Positions 34,892 through 43,746 of a stretch of 64,000 bases of DNA are shown here, in pieces. Under the pieces are notes generated by a model, which did not search any database, was not told where the DNA came from, and saw nothing but the letters and a program-made list of their open reading frames with translations. The stretch comes from Melioribacteraceae bacterium (GTDB taxonomy: Bacteria; Bacteroidota; Ignavibacteria; Ignavibacteriales; Melioribacteraceae). The translations under genes were made by a program, and so were the position numbers. Positions within the stretch are counted from its first letter, which is position 1. Each line of letters starts with the position of its first letter. The stretch is from assembly GCA_026417375.1 (NCBI GenBank), contig JAOADJ010000037.1, positions 1 through 64,000 on the forward strand, written 5' to 3'.

Positions 34892-37255
34892 ATGACCGAT
34901 AGAATAAAAAAATTAAGAGACCAATCTTTAACGGCAATTCCAACAATGTCCCACGAAAGAGCATTACTATTAACTCAATTTTATAAAAGCAGTGAAGCTC
35001 AAAAATATTCTGTGCCGGTTACTCGTGCATTAGCTTTCAAATACATTTTAGAGAATAAAGAACTTTGTATAAACGATGGTGAACTTTTTGTAGGTGAAAA
35101 AGGACCCGAACCAAAAGCAACACCAACTTATCCGGAACTATGCATTCATTCAAAAGAAGATTTAGAAATTTTACACAACAGAGAAAAAGTTTGGTTTAAA
35201 TCTTCTGAAGAAACAAGAGAAATTATTTTAAATGAAGTTGCACCATTTTGGAAAGGTAAAAGCATAAGAGAAAAAATACTTTCAGAAGTTGATCAGGAAT
35301 GGATTGATGCTTACAAAGCAGGTGTGTTTACAGAATTTATGGAACAAAGGGCGCCGGGGCATACTGTTGCAGATGATAAAATTTATAAAAAAGGAATGCT
35401 TGATTTTATTCAAGATATAAGAAGTTCAGTTTCTAAATTAGATTTCTATAACGATCCTGAAGCTTTTAATAAAAGAGAAGAATTAAAAGCAATGGAGATT
35501 TGTGCAAATGCATTAATATCATTTGCAAAAAGATATTCAAAAAAACTTTATCAGCTTGCAGAAACTGAAAAAGATTCAATTCGTAAACTTGAATTAGAAA
35601 CTATGGCCGGAATTTGTGAACGTGTGCCGGCTAACGCTCCAAGAACATTTTGGGAAGCATTGCAATATTATTGGTTTGTTCATATCGGTGTTACTACTGA
35701 GTTAAACACTTGGGATTCATTTAATCCCGGAAGATTAGATCAACATTTATATCCTTTTTACAAACGTGATATTGAAAGTGGTTTATTAACAGAAGATTTT
35801 GCTCGTGAATTACTTCAATCATTTTGGATAAAATTTAATAATCAACCTGCACCACCTAAAGTTGGTGTAACAGCACAAGAAAGTAATACATATACAGATT
35901 TTTGTTTAATTAATGTTGGTGGTGTTAATGAACTTGGAGAAGATGCAACAAATGAAATGACGTATATTCTTCTTGATACAATAGAAGAAATGAGATTATT
36001 GCAACCAAGCTCGATGGTTCAGGTGAGTAAAAAAAATCCTGATAGAATTTTAAAGCGGGCTTTAAAAATTATTCGTACAGGATTTGGTCAGCCATCTATT
36101 TTCAATACCGATGCAATAATTCAGGAATTGACACGACAAGGAAAATCAATTATTGATGCACGATTAGGAGGAGCAAGTGGTTGTGTTGAAGCTGGTGCTT
36201 TTGGAAAAGAAAGTTATATCTTAACAGGATATTTCAACATTCCTAAAATTCTTGAACTTACACTCAACAATGGATTTGATCCGAGAACAAATAAGCAAAT
36301 TGGAATTAAAACTGGTGAATTAAATTCATTTAAAGATTACGATGAGTTTTATAAAGCTTTTGAAAAACAACTTAACCACTTTATAGATATTAAAATAAAA
36401 GGAAATTTAATTATAGAAAGAATTTATGCTGAATATATGCCTGCACCTTTTATGTCAATATTAATTGATGATTGTATCGCAAAAGGAAAAGATTATAACA
36501 ATGGTGGCGCAAGATATAATTCATCATATATTCAGGGTGTTGGAATTGGAACAATAACTGACTCGTTAGCTTCAATAAAATTTAATGTATTTGATAAAAA
36601 ATATTTAACTCTCGAAGAACTAAAGAAAATACTTGATAATAATTTTAACGATAATGATTTCATTCGTAAAATGTTTTTATATGAATCTCCTAAATATGGA
36701 AATGATGATGACTATGCCGATAATATAACAAGACAAGTTTTCGAATCTTATTTCAAAGCGATAGATGGAAGACCAAATACTAAGGGGGGGCATTTTCGTG
36801 TAAATCTTTTGCCAACTACTTGCCATGTATATTTTGGAAATGTTTTAGGTGCAACTCCTGATGGAAGATTAGCAAAAGAACCAGTAAGCGAAGGAATTTC
36901 ACCGGTTCAAGGTGCTGATGTTAATGGTCCAACAGCTGTTATAAAATCGGCAAGTAAAATTGATCATTTAAGAACAGGTGGAACTTTATTAAATCAAAAG
37001 TTTACACCAAATTTTTTATCAACTGAGGAAGGAATTGAAAAAGTTTTATATTTAATCAGAACTTATTTTAGAATGGATGGGCATCATATTCAATTCAATG
37101 TAGTAAATGCAGAAACTTTACGAGATGCTCAAAAACATCCGGAAAAATACAGAGACCTCATTGTTCGTGTTGCAGGTTATAGCGATTATTTTGTAGATCT
37201 TGGTGAAGATCTTCAAAATGAAATTATTCGCAGAACTGAACACATGAACTTATAA
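34892..37255 (+). CDS. hypD: trans-4-hydroxy-L-proline dehydratase (glycyl radical enzyme HypD)
   Basis: A 787-residue glycyl radical enzyme that dehydrates trans-4-hydroxy-L-proline to pyrroline-5-carboxylate. The thiyl Cys431 and base Glu433 lie in GGASGCVEAGAFGKE, Asp275 is in NTWDSFNPG, and the radical Gly762 is in RVAGYSDYF. All are at a constant offset of three from the positions I recall for Clostridioides difficile HypD (434, 436, 278, 765), and the wording separates it from choline lyase, glycerol dehydratase and PFL. A GGAGG site precedes the ATG. The product feeds PruA or a P5C reductase. It works only without oxygen, as the glycyl radical is oxygen-labile. Confidence 0.95.
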   Translation: MTDRIKKLRDQSLTAIPTMSHERALLLTQFYKSSEAQKYSVPVTRALAFKYILENKELCINDGELFVGEKGPEPKATPTYPELCIHSKEDLEILHNREKVWFKSSEETREIILNEVAPFWKGKSIREKILSEVDQEWIDAYKAGVFTEFMEQRAPGHTVADDKIYKKGMLDFIQDIRSSVSKLDFYNDPEAFNKREELKAMEICANALISFAKRYSKKLYQLAETEKDSIRKLELETMAGICERVPANAPRTFWEALQYYWFVHIGVTTELNTWDSFNPGRLDQHLYPFYKRDIESGLLTEDFARELLQSFWIKFNNQPAPPKVGVTAQESNTYTDFCLINVGGVNELGEDATNEMTYILLDTIEEMRLLQPSSMVQVSKKNPDRILKRALKIIRTGFGQPSIFNTDAIIQELTRQGKSIIDARLGGASGCVEAGAFGKESYILTGYFNIPKILELTLNNGFDPRTNKQIGIKTGELNSFKDYDEFYKAFEKQLNHFIDIKIKGNLIIERIYAEYMPAPFMSILIDDCIAKGKDYNNGGARYNSSYIQGVGIGTITDSLASIKFNVFDKKYLTLEELKKILDNNFNDNDFIRKMFLYESPKYGNDDDYADNITRQVFESYFKAIDGRPNTKGGHFRVNLLPTTCHVYFGNVLGATPDGRLAKEPVSEGISPVQGADVNGPTAVIKSASKIDHLRTGGTLLNQKFTPNFLSTEEGIEKVLYLIRTYFRMDGHHIQFNVVNAETLRDAQKHPEKYRDLIVRVAGYSDYFVDLGEDLQNEIIRRTEHMNL

Positions 37256-37276
37256 TTTTTATAAACAGGAGAATTT

Positions 37277-38671
37277 ATGTTCAAAGCAAAAACTTATATT
37301 CAACGTAGAGAAGAATTAAAAAAGAAAATTAAAACAGGATTAATTTTATTTCTTGGAAATAGTGAAGCACCAATGAATTATGCTGCGAACACTTATCATT
37401 TTCGTCAAGATAGTACATTTCTTTATTACTTTGGATTAGACAGAGCAGATTTAGCTGCAGTAATTGATTTAGATGAAAACAAAGAAATAATTTTTGGTGA
37501 AGATTATACTATTGATGATATTGTATGGATGGGTCCACAAAAAACAATTAAACAAGAAGCATTGAGATGTGGAGTTAAAAAGACAGGTAACTTTTCAGAT
37601 TTAGAAAAAATATGTGAAGATGCTTTTAAACGTGGAAGAAAAATTCACTTCATTCCTCAATATCGTTATGATAACATTTTAAAGATACATAAACTTCTTG
37701 GAATTGCTCCAAAACATAGTAATGATTATGCATCAACTGAATTAATAAAAGCAATAGCCGAACAAAGATTAATAAAAACTCAGGAAGAAATTAATGAAAT
37801 TGAAAAAGCAATTGAAATTGCTTATGAAATGCAAACCACTGCTATGCGTTTTGCAAAACCGGGGATGTATGAAAAAGATGTTATGGGATTCATTTCGGGA
37901 TTAGCAATGTCTTTAGGTAGCGGGCTTTCTTTTCCGGTTATTTTTTCCCGTCATTCGGAAATATTACATAATCATTATTATGGAAATAAATTAAAAGATG
38001 GCGATTTAGTTGTTAACGATTCTGGTGCAGAATCTTCGTTGCATTACGCAAGTGATATTACAAGAACATTTCCGGTTAATGGTAAGTTTAGGTCAATTCA
38101 AAAAGATATTTATGAAATTGTTTTAATTACACAACTTGTGGCAATTTCAGAAATTAAACCAAATATTACATATTATTCTGTTCATCTTAAAGCTGCAGAA
38201 ACAATTGTAGAAGGATTGAAATCAATCGGTTTGATGAAGGGTAATACAAAAGATGCTGTTAAAGCTGGCGCACATGCACTTTTCTTTCCACATGGGTTAG
38301 GGCATTTACTTGGTCTTGATGTTCACGATATGGAAAATTATGGTGAAAATAATTTTGGTTACGATGAAAAACATAAACGAAGCACTCAATTCGGATTAAA
38401 ATATTTGCGTTATGCTAAACCATTAAAAGAAAACGTTGTTTTAACTGTTGAACCTGGAATTTATTTTATTCCTGCTTTAATTGAAAAGTGGCAAAGTGAA
38501 AATAAACATGTGGATTTTATTAACTATGATAAAGTAAAGGAATTTAAAAATTTTGGTGGTGTTCGTATTGAAGATGATGTTGTTGTAACAAAAGATGGTG
38601 CGCGTGTTTTAGGTAAACCAATTCCAAAAGCAGTTGAAGATGTTGAAGAAATAGCTGGCAACAAAATTTAA
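37277..38671 (+). CDS. Xaa-Pro aminopeptidase / prolidase (M24B family)
   Basis: A 464-residue metallopeptidase of the aminopeptidase P type. The N-terminal creatinase-like domain (FRQDSTFLYYFGL) is followed by the pita-bread domain with all five metal ligands in place: Asp in VNDSGAES, Asp in SDITRTFP, His in GLGHLLGLDVHD, Glu in TVEPGIYF and Glu in GGVRIEDD. No signal peptide, so it is cytosolic. It removes an N-terminal residue before (hydroxy)proline, which collagen-derived peptides need. It lies between hypD and the 3-hydroxyproline dehydratase, with gaps of 21 and 6 bases, which supports this role. Confidence 0.93.
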   Translation: MFKAKTYIQRREELKKKIKTGLILFLGNSEAPMNYAANTYHFRQDSTFLYYFGLDRADLAAVIDLDENKEIIFGEDYTIDDIVWMGPQKTIKQEALRCGVKKTGNFSDLEKICEDAFKRGRKIHFIPQYRYDNILKIHKLLGIAPKHSNDYASTELIKAIAEQRLIKTQEEINEIEKAIEIAYEMQTTAMRFAKPGMYEKDVMGFISGLAMSLGSGLSFPVIFSRHSEILHNHYYGNKLKDGDLVVNDSGAESSLHYASDITRTFPVNGKFRSIQKDIYEIVLITQLVAISEIKPNITYYSVHLKAAETIVEGLKSIGLMKGNTKDAVKAGAHALFFPHGLGHLLGLDVHDMENYGENNFGYDEKHKRSTQFGLKYLRYAKPLKENVVLTVEPGIYFIPALIEKWQSENKHVDFINYDKVKEFKNFGGVRIEDDVVVTKDGARVLGKPIPKAVEDVEEIAGNKI

Positions 38672-38677
38672 TTTAAA

Positions 38678-39730
38678 ATGACTTTTACATCTCACTTTAA
38701 AAAAATAGCTGATTGGATTCATCCAGATGATTGGATTGAAATTGAAACAATTGATGCACACACCGCTGGCGAACCTTTAAGAATTATTTTAAGTGGATTT
38801 CCTGAAATAAAAGGAAAAACAATCCTGGAAAAAAGAAAATATTTTAAAGAGAATTATGATTATCTAAGAAAATTATTAATGTATGAACCACGCGGGCATG
38901 CTGATATGTATGGTTGTGTTATTACTCCACCGGTTTCTGATGATTCCGATTTTGGAGTAATATTTATTCATAATGAAGGTTATAGTACAATGTGTGGTCA
39001 TGGAATTATTTCTTTAACAAAAGTTGTACTTGAAACAGGTATGTATGATAAAATAGAACCAATAACAAAAATAAAAATTGATACACCTTCAGGACTTGTT
39101 ACCGCTTATGCTAAAATAGTTAACCAAAAAGTTGATTCAATTTTTTTTGATAATGTTGAGTCATTTATTCTTTCAGAAAATAAAATCATTGAAATACCCA
39201 ATCTTGGAAAAATAAATTATGATGTTGCTTTTGGTGGAGCTTTTTATGCTTTTGTAAATGCAGACGAAATTGGACTTGAACTTGTAGAAAAAAATTACCG
39301 AGAGATCATTGAAAAAGGAATGATAATCAAAAATGAAATTATGAAGAATTGTGAAATAAAACATCCAACAAATGATGAGTTAAGTTTTTTATACGGGACA
39401 ATATTTTACTCAAAACCCAAAAATGAAAGTAATTTCAGTAGACATGTTTGTGTTTTTGCAAATGGAGAAGTTGATAGAAGTCCAACCGGTACAGGTGTAA
39501 GTGCAAGAGCAGCAATTTTATATAGCAAAAATCAAATTGGTTTAAATCAAAAAGTAACGATTGAAAGTATAATAGATACTTCATTTTCTGTTGAAGTTAT
39601 AAAAGAATCGGATAATCATAAATATAAAGCAATTATTCCTCGTGTAGAAGGAAATGCATTTATAATAAGCAAAAATACTTTTTACTTAGATCCGGAAGAT
39701 CCATTAAAAAATGGTTTCTTTTTAAGATAG
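38678..39730 (+). CDS. trans-3-hydroxy-L-proline dehydratase (proline racemase family)
   Basis: A 350-residue member of the proline racemase superfamily. The first catalytic Cys is kept (Cys106 in GYSTMCGHG), but the second is Thr270 in DRSPTGTG, where racemases and 4-hydroxyproline epimerases have Cys. This Cys/Thr pair is the mark of trans-3-hydroxy-L-proline dehydratase (human L3HYPDH has Cys104 and Thr273). Other stretches that resemble the human enzyme are EPRGHADMYG, GGAFYAFV and the DPLKNGFFLR end. The product is pyrroline-2-carboxylate, which is reduced to proline by another enzyme. It is the fourth gene of the operon. Confidence 0.9.
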   Translation: MTFTSHFKKIADWIHPDDWIEIETIDAHTAGEPLRIILSGFPEIKGKTILEKRKYFKENYDYLRKLLMYEPRGHADMYGCVITPPVSDDSDFGVIFIHNEGYSTMCGHGIISLTKVVLETGMYDKIEPITKIKIDTPSGLVTAYAKIVNQKVDSIFFDNVESFILSENKIIEIPNLGKINYDVAFGGAFYAFVNADEIGLELVEKNYREIIEKGMIIKNEIMKNCEIKHPTNDELSFLYGTIFYSKPKNESNFSRHVCVFANGEVDRSPTGTGVSARAAILYSKNQIGLNQKVTIESIIDTSFSVEVIKESDNHKYKAIIPRVEGNAFIISKNTFYLDPEDPLKNGFFLR

Positions 39731-39740
39731 GGGAAATAAA

Positions 39741-40667
39741 ATGAATATATCTCGAACTATTCTTCTTTGGATGTCAGAAAATTCATTACTTAAAAACAAA
39801 ATTCCTAAACTCAAATTTGTTCGTAAAGCAATTAAAAAATTTATGCCCGGTGAAACAGAGTATGAAGCTATTTTAGCAGCAGAAAAATTATTAAAAGATG
39901 ATATCGGAGTTACATTTACAAAACTTGGCGAAAACATTACTCAAATTGCTGAAGCTGAAAAAGTAAAAAATCATTATTTGCAACTGATACAAATAATTAA
40001 AAACAAAAAATTAAACATTGAGCTTTCCATCAAATTAACTCAACTTGGTTTCGATTTAGATGAAGAAGTTTGTTTTAAATATTGTGAAGAGATTATTAAT
40101 AGCGTGAAATTAAATTTAGGGAACACACTTTTTATAGATATGGAGGGAAGTTCTTACACTCAGCGCACAATTGATTTTTATAAAAGATTAAAAACAATAA
40201 ATCAAAATGTTGGTATATGTTTACAAGCTTATCTTTACAGAACACAAAATGATTTGAGCGATTTATTAGTTGAAAATTCAAAAATACGCTTAGTAAAAGG
40301 TGCTTATCGTGAAGCTAAAGAAATTGCTTATCCCTTAAAAAAAGATGTTGATAAAAATTATTTGGATTTATCTAAAAAAATGTTGATGAAAATAAAAGAA
40401 AATTCTATAAGAATAATTTTTGGTACACACGACGACATTTTAATTGAAAAAATTATTAAAGAAGCGAAGTATTTAAATATTTCAAAAGAGCATCTTGAAT
40501 TCCAGATGTTATATGGTATTAAGAATGAATATTTAAAAGATTTAGTAAAACGTGGTTACAAAGGTTCAATATTAATTGCTTATGGTAATAGTTGGTATGC
40601 CTGGTATATGAGAAGATTAGCAGAAAGACCAGCAAATATATGGTTCGTTTTAAAAAATATTTTTTAA
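39741..40667 (+). CDS. Proline / hydroxyproline dehydrogenase (monofunctional, FAD)
   Basis: A 308-residue PRODH-family TIM barrel of the same length as Thermus PRODH. SIKLTQLGFDLDEE, RLVKGAYREAKE and WYMRRLAERPAN, with the substrate arginines at 291-292, are present. The residue that contacts proline C4, Tyr275 in Thermus and Tyr540 in E. coli PutA, is Leu278 here (ILIAYG). In mammals the same position is Tyr in proline dehydrogenase but Ser in hydroxyproline dehydrogenase (PRODH2). The loss of Tyr plus the HOGA- and AGT-like genes next door suggest 4-hydroxyproline as substrate. Proline remains possible. Fifth gene of the operon. Confidence 0.9.
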   Translation: MNISRTILLWMSENSLLKNKIPKLKFVRKAIKKFMPGETEYEAILAAEKLLKDDIGVTFTKLGENITQIAEAEKVKNHYLQLIQIIKNKKLNIELSIKLTQLGFDLDEEVCFKYCEEIINSVKLNLGNTLFIDMEGSSYTQRTIDFYKRLKTINQNVGICLQAYLYRTQNDLSDLLVENSKIRLVKGAYREAKEIAYPLKKDVDKNYLDLSKKMLMKIKENSIRIIFGTHDDILIEKIIKEAKYLNISKEHLEFQMLYGIKNEYLKDLVKRGYKGSILIAYGNSWYAWYMRRLAERPANIWFVLKNIF

Positions 40668-40689
40668 ATAAAATTATTTACAAAACAAC

Positions 40690-41577
40690 ATGAAAAATTT
40701 AACAGGAATATTTCCACCAATAACAACTCCATTTATAAATGGTGAATTATCAATAGAAAAACTGGAGTATAATATTAGTAGATACAATAAAACTGAGCTT
40801 TCAGGTTATGTTGTAATGGGTTCAAATGGAGAAGCCGTTTTTTTAAGTAAAGATGAAAAACTTAAACTTGTTGAAAACACAAAAAAATTTTCATCATCAG
40901 AAAAAAAAATTATTGTTGGAACTGGAAGCGATTCTATTAAAGAAACAATTTCCTTAACTAATGAAACAGCTGAACTTGGTGCCGATTATGCTTTGGTACT
41001 TACTCCATCTTTTTATAAATCTGAAATGAAACATAATAACTATATTAATTTTTTTTATGAAGTTGCCGATAAATCTAAAATTCCTGTTATTATTTATAAT
41101 GTTCCAAAATTCACAGGAATAGATATTGAAGTTGAAACTGTTGTGCAACTTTCATTGCATCAAAATATAGTTGGAATTAAAAATAGCACAGAAAATTCTC
41201 GGCAACTTATTGAATTTATTTCTAACACAAATGAAAATTTTAAAGTATTTGTTGGCACTGCTTCGATGTTATTCAATGGATTAACATCCGGAGCTGTTGG
41301 TGGAATAGTTGCATTAGCAAACATTGCCCCTAATCAATGTCTGGAAATTCAAAAATTAATAGAACAGAATAAACCAAAAGAAGCTTTATCCCTTCAACAG
41401 AAAATGATTCCTGTTAATAAAGCAGTAACATCGAAATATGGTGTTGCAGGTTTAAAATATGCAATGGATTTAATTGGTTATTTTGGTGGTGAACCAAGAA
41501 TTCCATTATTACCATTAAACGAAAAAGATAAAGAACAACTAAAAAACATTTTAATTGAAGCAGAAATTTTAAGGTGA
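40690..41577 (+). CDS. 4-hydroxy-2-oxoglutarate aldolase (HOGA1-like, DapA family)
   Basis: A 295-residue DHDPS/NAL-family aldolase. Schiff-base Lys164 is in GIKNS and Tyr136 in IIYNVP. The carboxylate loop is GSNGEA (Ser45-Asn46), as in human HOGA1, whereas DapA has two Thr here. Ser45, Tyr136, Lys164 and Ser166 sit at one constant offset of 32 from human Ser77, Tyr168, Lys196 and Ser198. Many stretches are shared, for example FPPITTPF, GAVGGIVALAN and the AVTSKYGVAGLK segment. The reaction would be 4-hydroxy-2-oxoglutarate to glyoxylate and pyruvate, which the following aminotransferase can use. A plain DapA or NanA role is unlikely in this context. Confidence 0.85.
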   Translation: MKNLTGIFPPITTPFINGELSIEKLEYNISRYNKTELSGYVVMGSNGEAVFLSKDEKLKLVENTKKFSSSEKKIIVGTGSDSIKETISLTNETAELGADYALVLTPSFYKSEMKHNNYINFFYEVADKSKIPVIIYNVPKFTGIDIEVETVVQLSLHQNIVGIKNSTENSRQLIEFISNTNENFKVFVGTASMLFNGLTSGAVGGIVALANIAPNQCLEIQKLIEQNKPKEALSLQQKMIPVNKAVTSKYGVAGLKYAMDLIGYFGGEPRIPLLPLNEKDKEQLKNILIEAEILR

Positions 41578-41580
41578 AAT

Positions 41581-42702
41581 ATGTTTGAATCTTTTAAACC
41601 AATAAATAGATTTTTAATGGGACCTGGTCCGGCAAATGTTCATCCGAAAGTTCTTGAAGCATTATCCAAACCAACGCTTGGTCATCTCGATCCACAATTT
41701 TTACAATTAATGGAAGAGTTAAAAAATTTATTACGATATGTATTTAAAACTAAAAATGAAAATACATTTGTAATTTCTGGTCCAGGATCACTTGGTATGG
41801 AAGCTTCATTAGTTAATATGATCGAACCCGATGATAAAATTATTGTATGCGTAGGTGGTTATTTTTCAAACCGTATGGCTCAAATTGCCGAAAAATTTGG
41901 TGCAAATGTAATTGTTGTAAAAGAAGAATGGGGAAGAGCAATTGAACCACAAAAGCTTGAAGATGCATTAAAAGAAAATAGTGATACAAAATTTGTTGCA
42001 TTTGTTCATGCAGAAACATCAACCGGTGCTTTGTCTGATGCAAAAACATTATCTAAAATTGCACATGATTACAATTCATTAGTTATTACTGATGCAGTTA
42101 CATCACTTGGAGCAGTTGATTTATATGTTGATGAATGGAATCTTGATGTAGTTTATTCATGCTCTCAAAAAGGATTGGCATGTGTTGCCGGAATGTCTCC
42201 TGTTACTTTCAGTGATGCTGCTATTCATCATATTAAAAACAGAAAAACAAAAATAAAAAGTTGGTTTAATGATTTTAACTTTTTAGAACCATATTGGTTT
42301 GGTGAAAATAAAAGAGCTTATCATCACACGGCACCAGCAAATCAATTTTATGCTTTACACGAAGCACTTTCTTTAATTAAAGATGAAGGTATTGAAAATT
42401 CTTGGGAAAGACACAAAAGAAATAGCAATAAACTAATTGAAAGACTAAAGAACGAATTACATCTTGAACCTATTGTTCCAATTGAAGAAAGAATTCCTCA
42501 TTTGCTTGCAATAAAAGTTCCGGATGGAATTGATGAAGCAAAAGTTAGAAAAGAATTGTTAGAAAAATTCAACTTAGAAATTGGTGTCGGACTTGGCGAA
42601 TTGGCTGGTAAAGTTTGGAGAATTGGGTTAATGGGTTACAATTCAAATGAAAGAATGGTTGATTACTTAATTAAAAGCTTAAAAGAAGTAATTAGCAAAT
42701 AA
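41581..42702 (+). CDS. Alanine-glyoxylate / serine-pyruvate aminotransferase (AGXT-like)
   Basis: A 373-residue class V PLP aminotransferase. MGPGPANVHPKVLEA opens the protein, Asp171 is in ITDAVTSLG and PLP Lys197 is in SCSQKGLA. The shape resembles human AGXT, including SGPGSLGMEASLVN, the YHHTAPANQFYAL loop and the C-terminal GLGELAGKVWRIGLMG. It would convert glyoxylate, released by the aldolase three bases upstream, to glycine with alanine or serine as donor. It is the last gene of the operon. Alternative substrates of class V enzymes (serine, phosphonates) cannot be excluded by sequence alone. Confidence 0.88.
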   Translation: MFESFKPINRFLMGPGPANVHPKVLEALSKPTLGHLDPQFLQLMEELKNLLRYVFKTKNENTFVISGPGSLGMEASLVNMIEPDDKIIVCVGGYFSNRMAQIAEKFGANVIVVKEEWGRAIEPQKLEDALKENSDTKFVAFVHAETSTGALSDAKTLSKIAHDYNSLVITDAVTSLGAVDLYVDEWNLDVVYSCSQKGLACVAGMSPVTFSDAAIHHIKNRKTKIKSWFNDFNFLEPYWFGENKRAYHHTAPANQFYALHEALSLIKDEGIENSWERHKRNSNKLIERLKNELHLEPIVPIEERIPHLLAIKVPDGIDEAKVRKELLEKFNLEIGVGLGELAGKVWRIGLMGYNSNERMVDYLIKSLKEVISK

Positions 42703-42765
42703 AATATTTTAGTGAAATTATAAAGTATTAAACACTGAATAATTTATAATTATTAAAAGGAAAAA

Positions 42766-43704
42766 TTAAGTTATTGAAAAAGTTTCACCAATTTCGGTTA
42801 AGCCTAAAGTCAAATTATATTTTTGGTGATCCCTTTTCATCCATTCGATTGCTTCATTAAATGGTTCGTTGCTTTGTTTGAATGTTTTGGTATGAATTGG
42901 AATAAAATATTTTGCCCCAACATCACTTGCCATTTTCATTGCTTCTTCAGGATTACAATGATTTCTTTTCCAGGGATTGTAAGCCCCAATTGGCATAATA
43001 GCTATTTCAATATTTTCATTTTTAAGTTTATTTAATTTATCAGTGTAAGCAGTGTCGCCGCCAAAAAGAATTTTTCTATTCTTATAATCAATTAAATAAG
43101 CATTAAAACTTCTACCATCTTTCAAATAACCACGTGAACGATCTTTTTCCCAAGGAAAACGCCATCCGAAATGTTGAACTTCGTTAGCTTTAAATCTAAT
43201 TCCTTGCACAAATTTCTCTTCGTCCCAATCAATTACTGTAATTGATTTCCAGGGTAATTCATCAATTACATCTTTAGTTAAGTAAGCAGTAATCACATCA
43301 ATTTGATTTGGATATTTTTCAGAAAAATATTTCAAAGTAGGATAATCCATATGATCCATATGTGCGTGCGAAAGTAAAATAATATCCGGTTTTGGAAATT
43401 CATAGAAATGCAAAGCTGGTGGTGTTAAACGTGAAGGACCAATACTTCCACCAAAAAAGTACACACCAACTCTCTCAAATAAAACAGGATCTGTTAATAT
43501 CCATTTATCAAAAAATTTTATTAAAACAGTTGAATGTCCAATCCATGAAAGGGAAATTTGATTATCCTTCCAATTAGTTGGTTCAGGTTTAAACTTAAGA
43601 GGTTTATATGATTTTGAATAAGTATTATTATTTAAAACAAATGGAGATAAAATTACCGCTGAGCTTGCTAATATACTTTTCTTTATGAATTCTTTTCTTT
43701 TCAT
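42766..43704 (-). CDS. Exported MBL-fold metallo-hydrolase (NAPE-PLD/UlaG-like)
   Basis: A 312-residue metallo-beta-lactamase-fold enzyme with a signal peptide-like start (MKRKEFIKKSILASSAVIL; one Arg only, so not a strict Tat signal). The metal motif SHAHMDHMD and the SWIGHSTVLI strand, FGGDTAYTD and the IPIHTKTF segment are as in the NAPE-PLD-like branch. These hydrolases split phosphodiester or lactone bonds; the substrate here is not known. It is convergent with the aminotransferase gene. Confidence 0.82.
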   Translation of the reverse strand: MKRKEFIKKSILASSAVILSPFVLNNNTYSKSYKPLKFKPEPTNWKDNQISLSWIGHSTVLIKFFDKWILTDPVLFERVGVYFFGGSIGPSRLTPPALHFYEFPKPDIILLSHAHMDHMDYPTLKYFSEKYPNQIDVITAYLTKDVIDELPWKSITVIDWDEEKFVQGIRFKANEVQHFGWRFPWEKDRSRGYLKDGRSFNAYLIDYKNRKILFGGDTAYTDKLNKLKNENIEIAIMPIGAYNPWKRNHCNPEEAMKMASDVGAKYFIPIHTKTFKQSNEPFNEAIEWMKRDHQKYNLTLGLTEIGETFSIT

Positions 43705-43746
43705 AATAGATAAACAAAAGTTGATTTAAAAAAATTCCTAAAGAAA

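Noticed and set aside
34892-37255. Pyruvate formate-lyase or glycerol/choline-type glycyl radical enzyme
   Set aside because: PFL has two adjacent Cys at the active site; this protein has a single Cys in GASGCVE, and its motif positions match HypD.
38678-39730. Proline racemase or 4-hydroxyproline 2-epimerase
   Set aside because: Both need two catalytic Cys; the second position is Thr270 here, as in 3-hydroxyproline dehydratase.
40690-41577. 4-hydroxy-tetrahydrodipicolinate synthase (DapA)
   Set aside because: The Thr-Thr pair of DapA is replaced by Ser-Asn, as in HOGA1, and the neighbours are hydroxyproline genes.
42703-42765. AATAATT/AATTATT hairpin between the aminotransferase and MBL genes
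   Set aside because: The stem is pure A/T with a very short loop, so it is not distinguishable from background.
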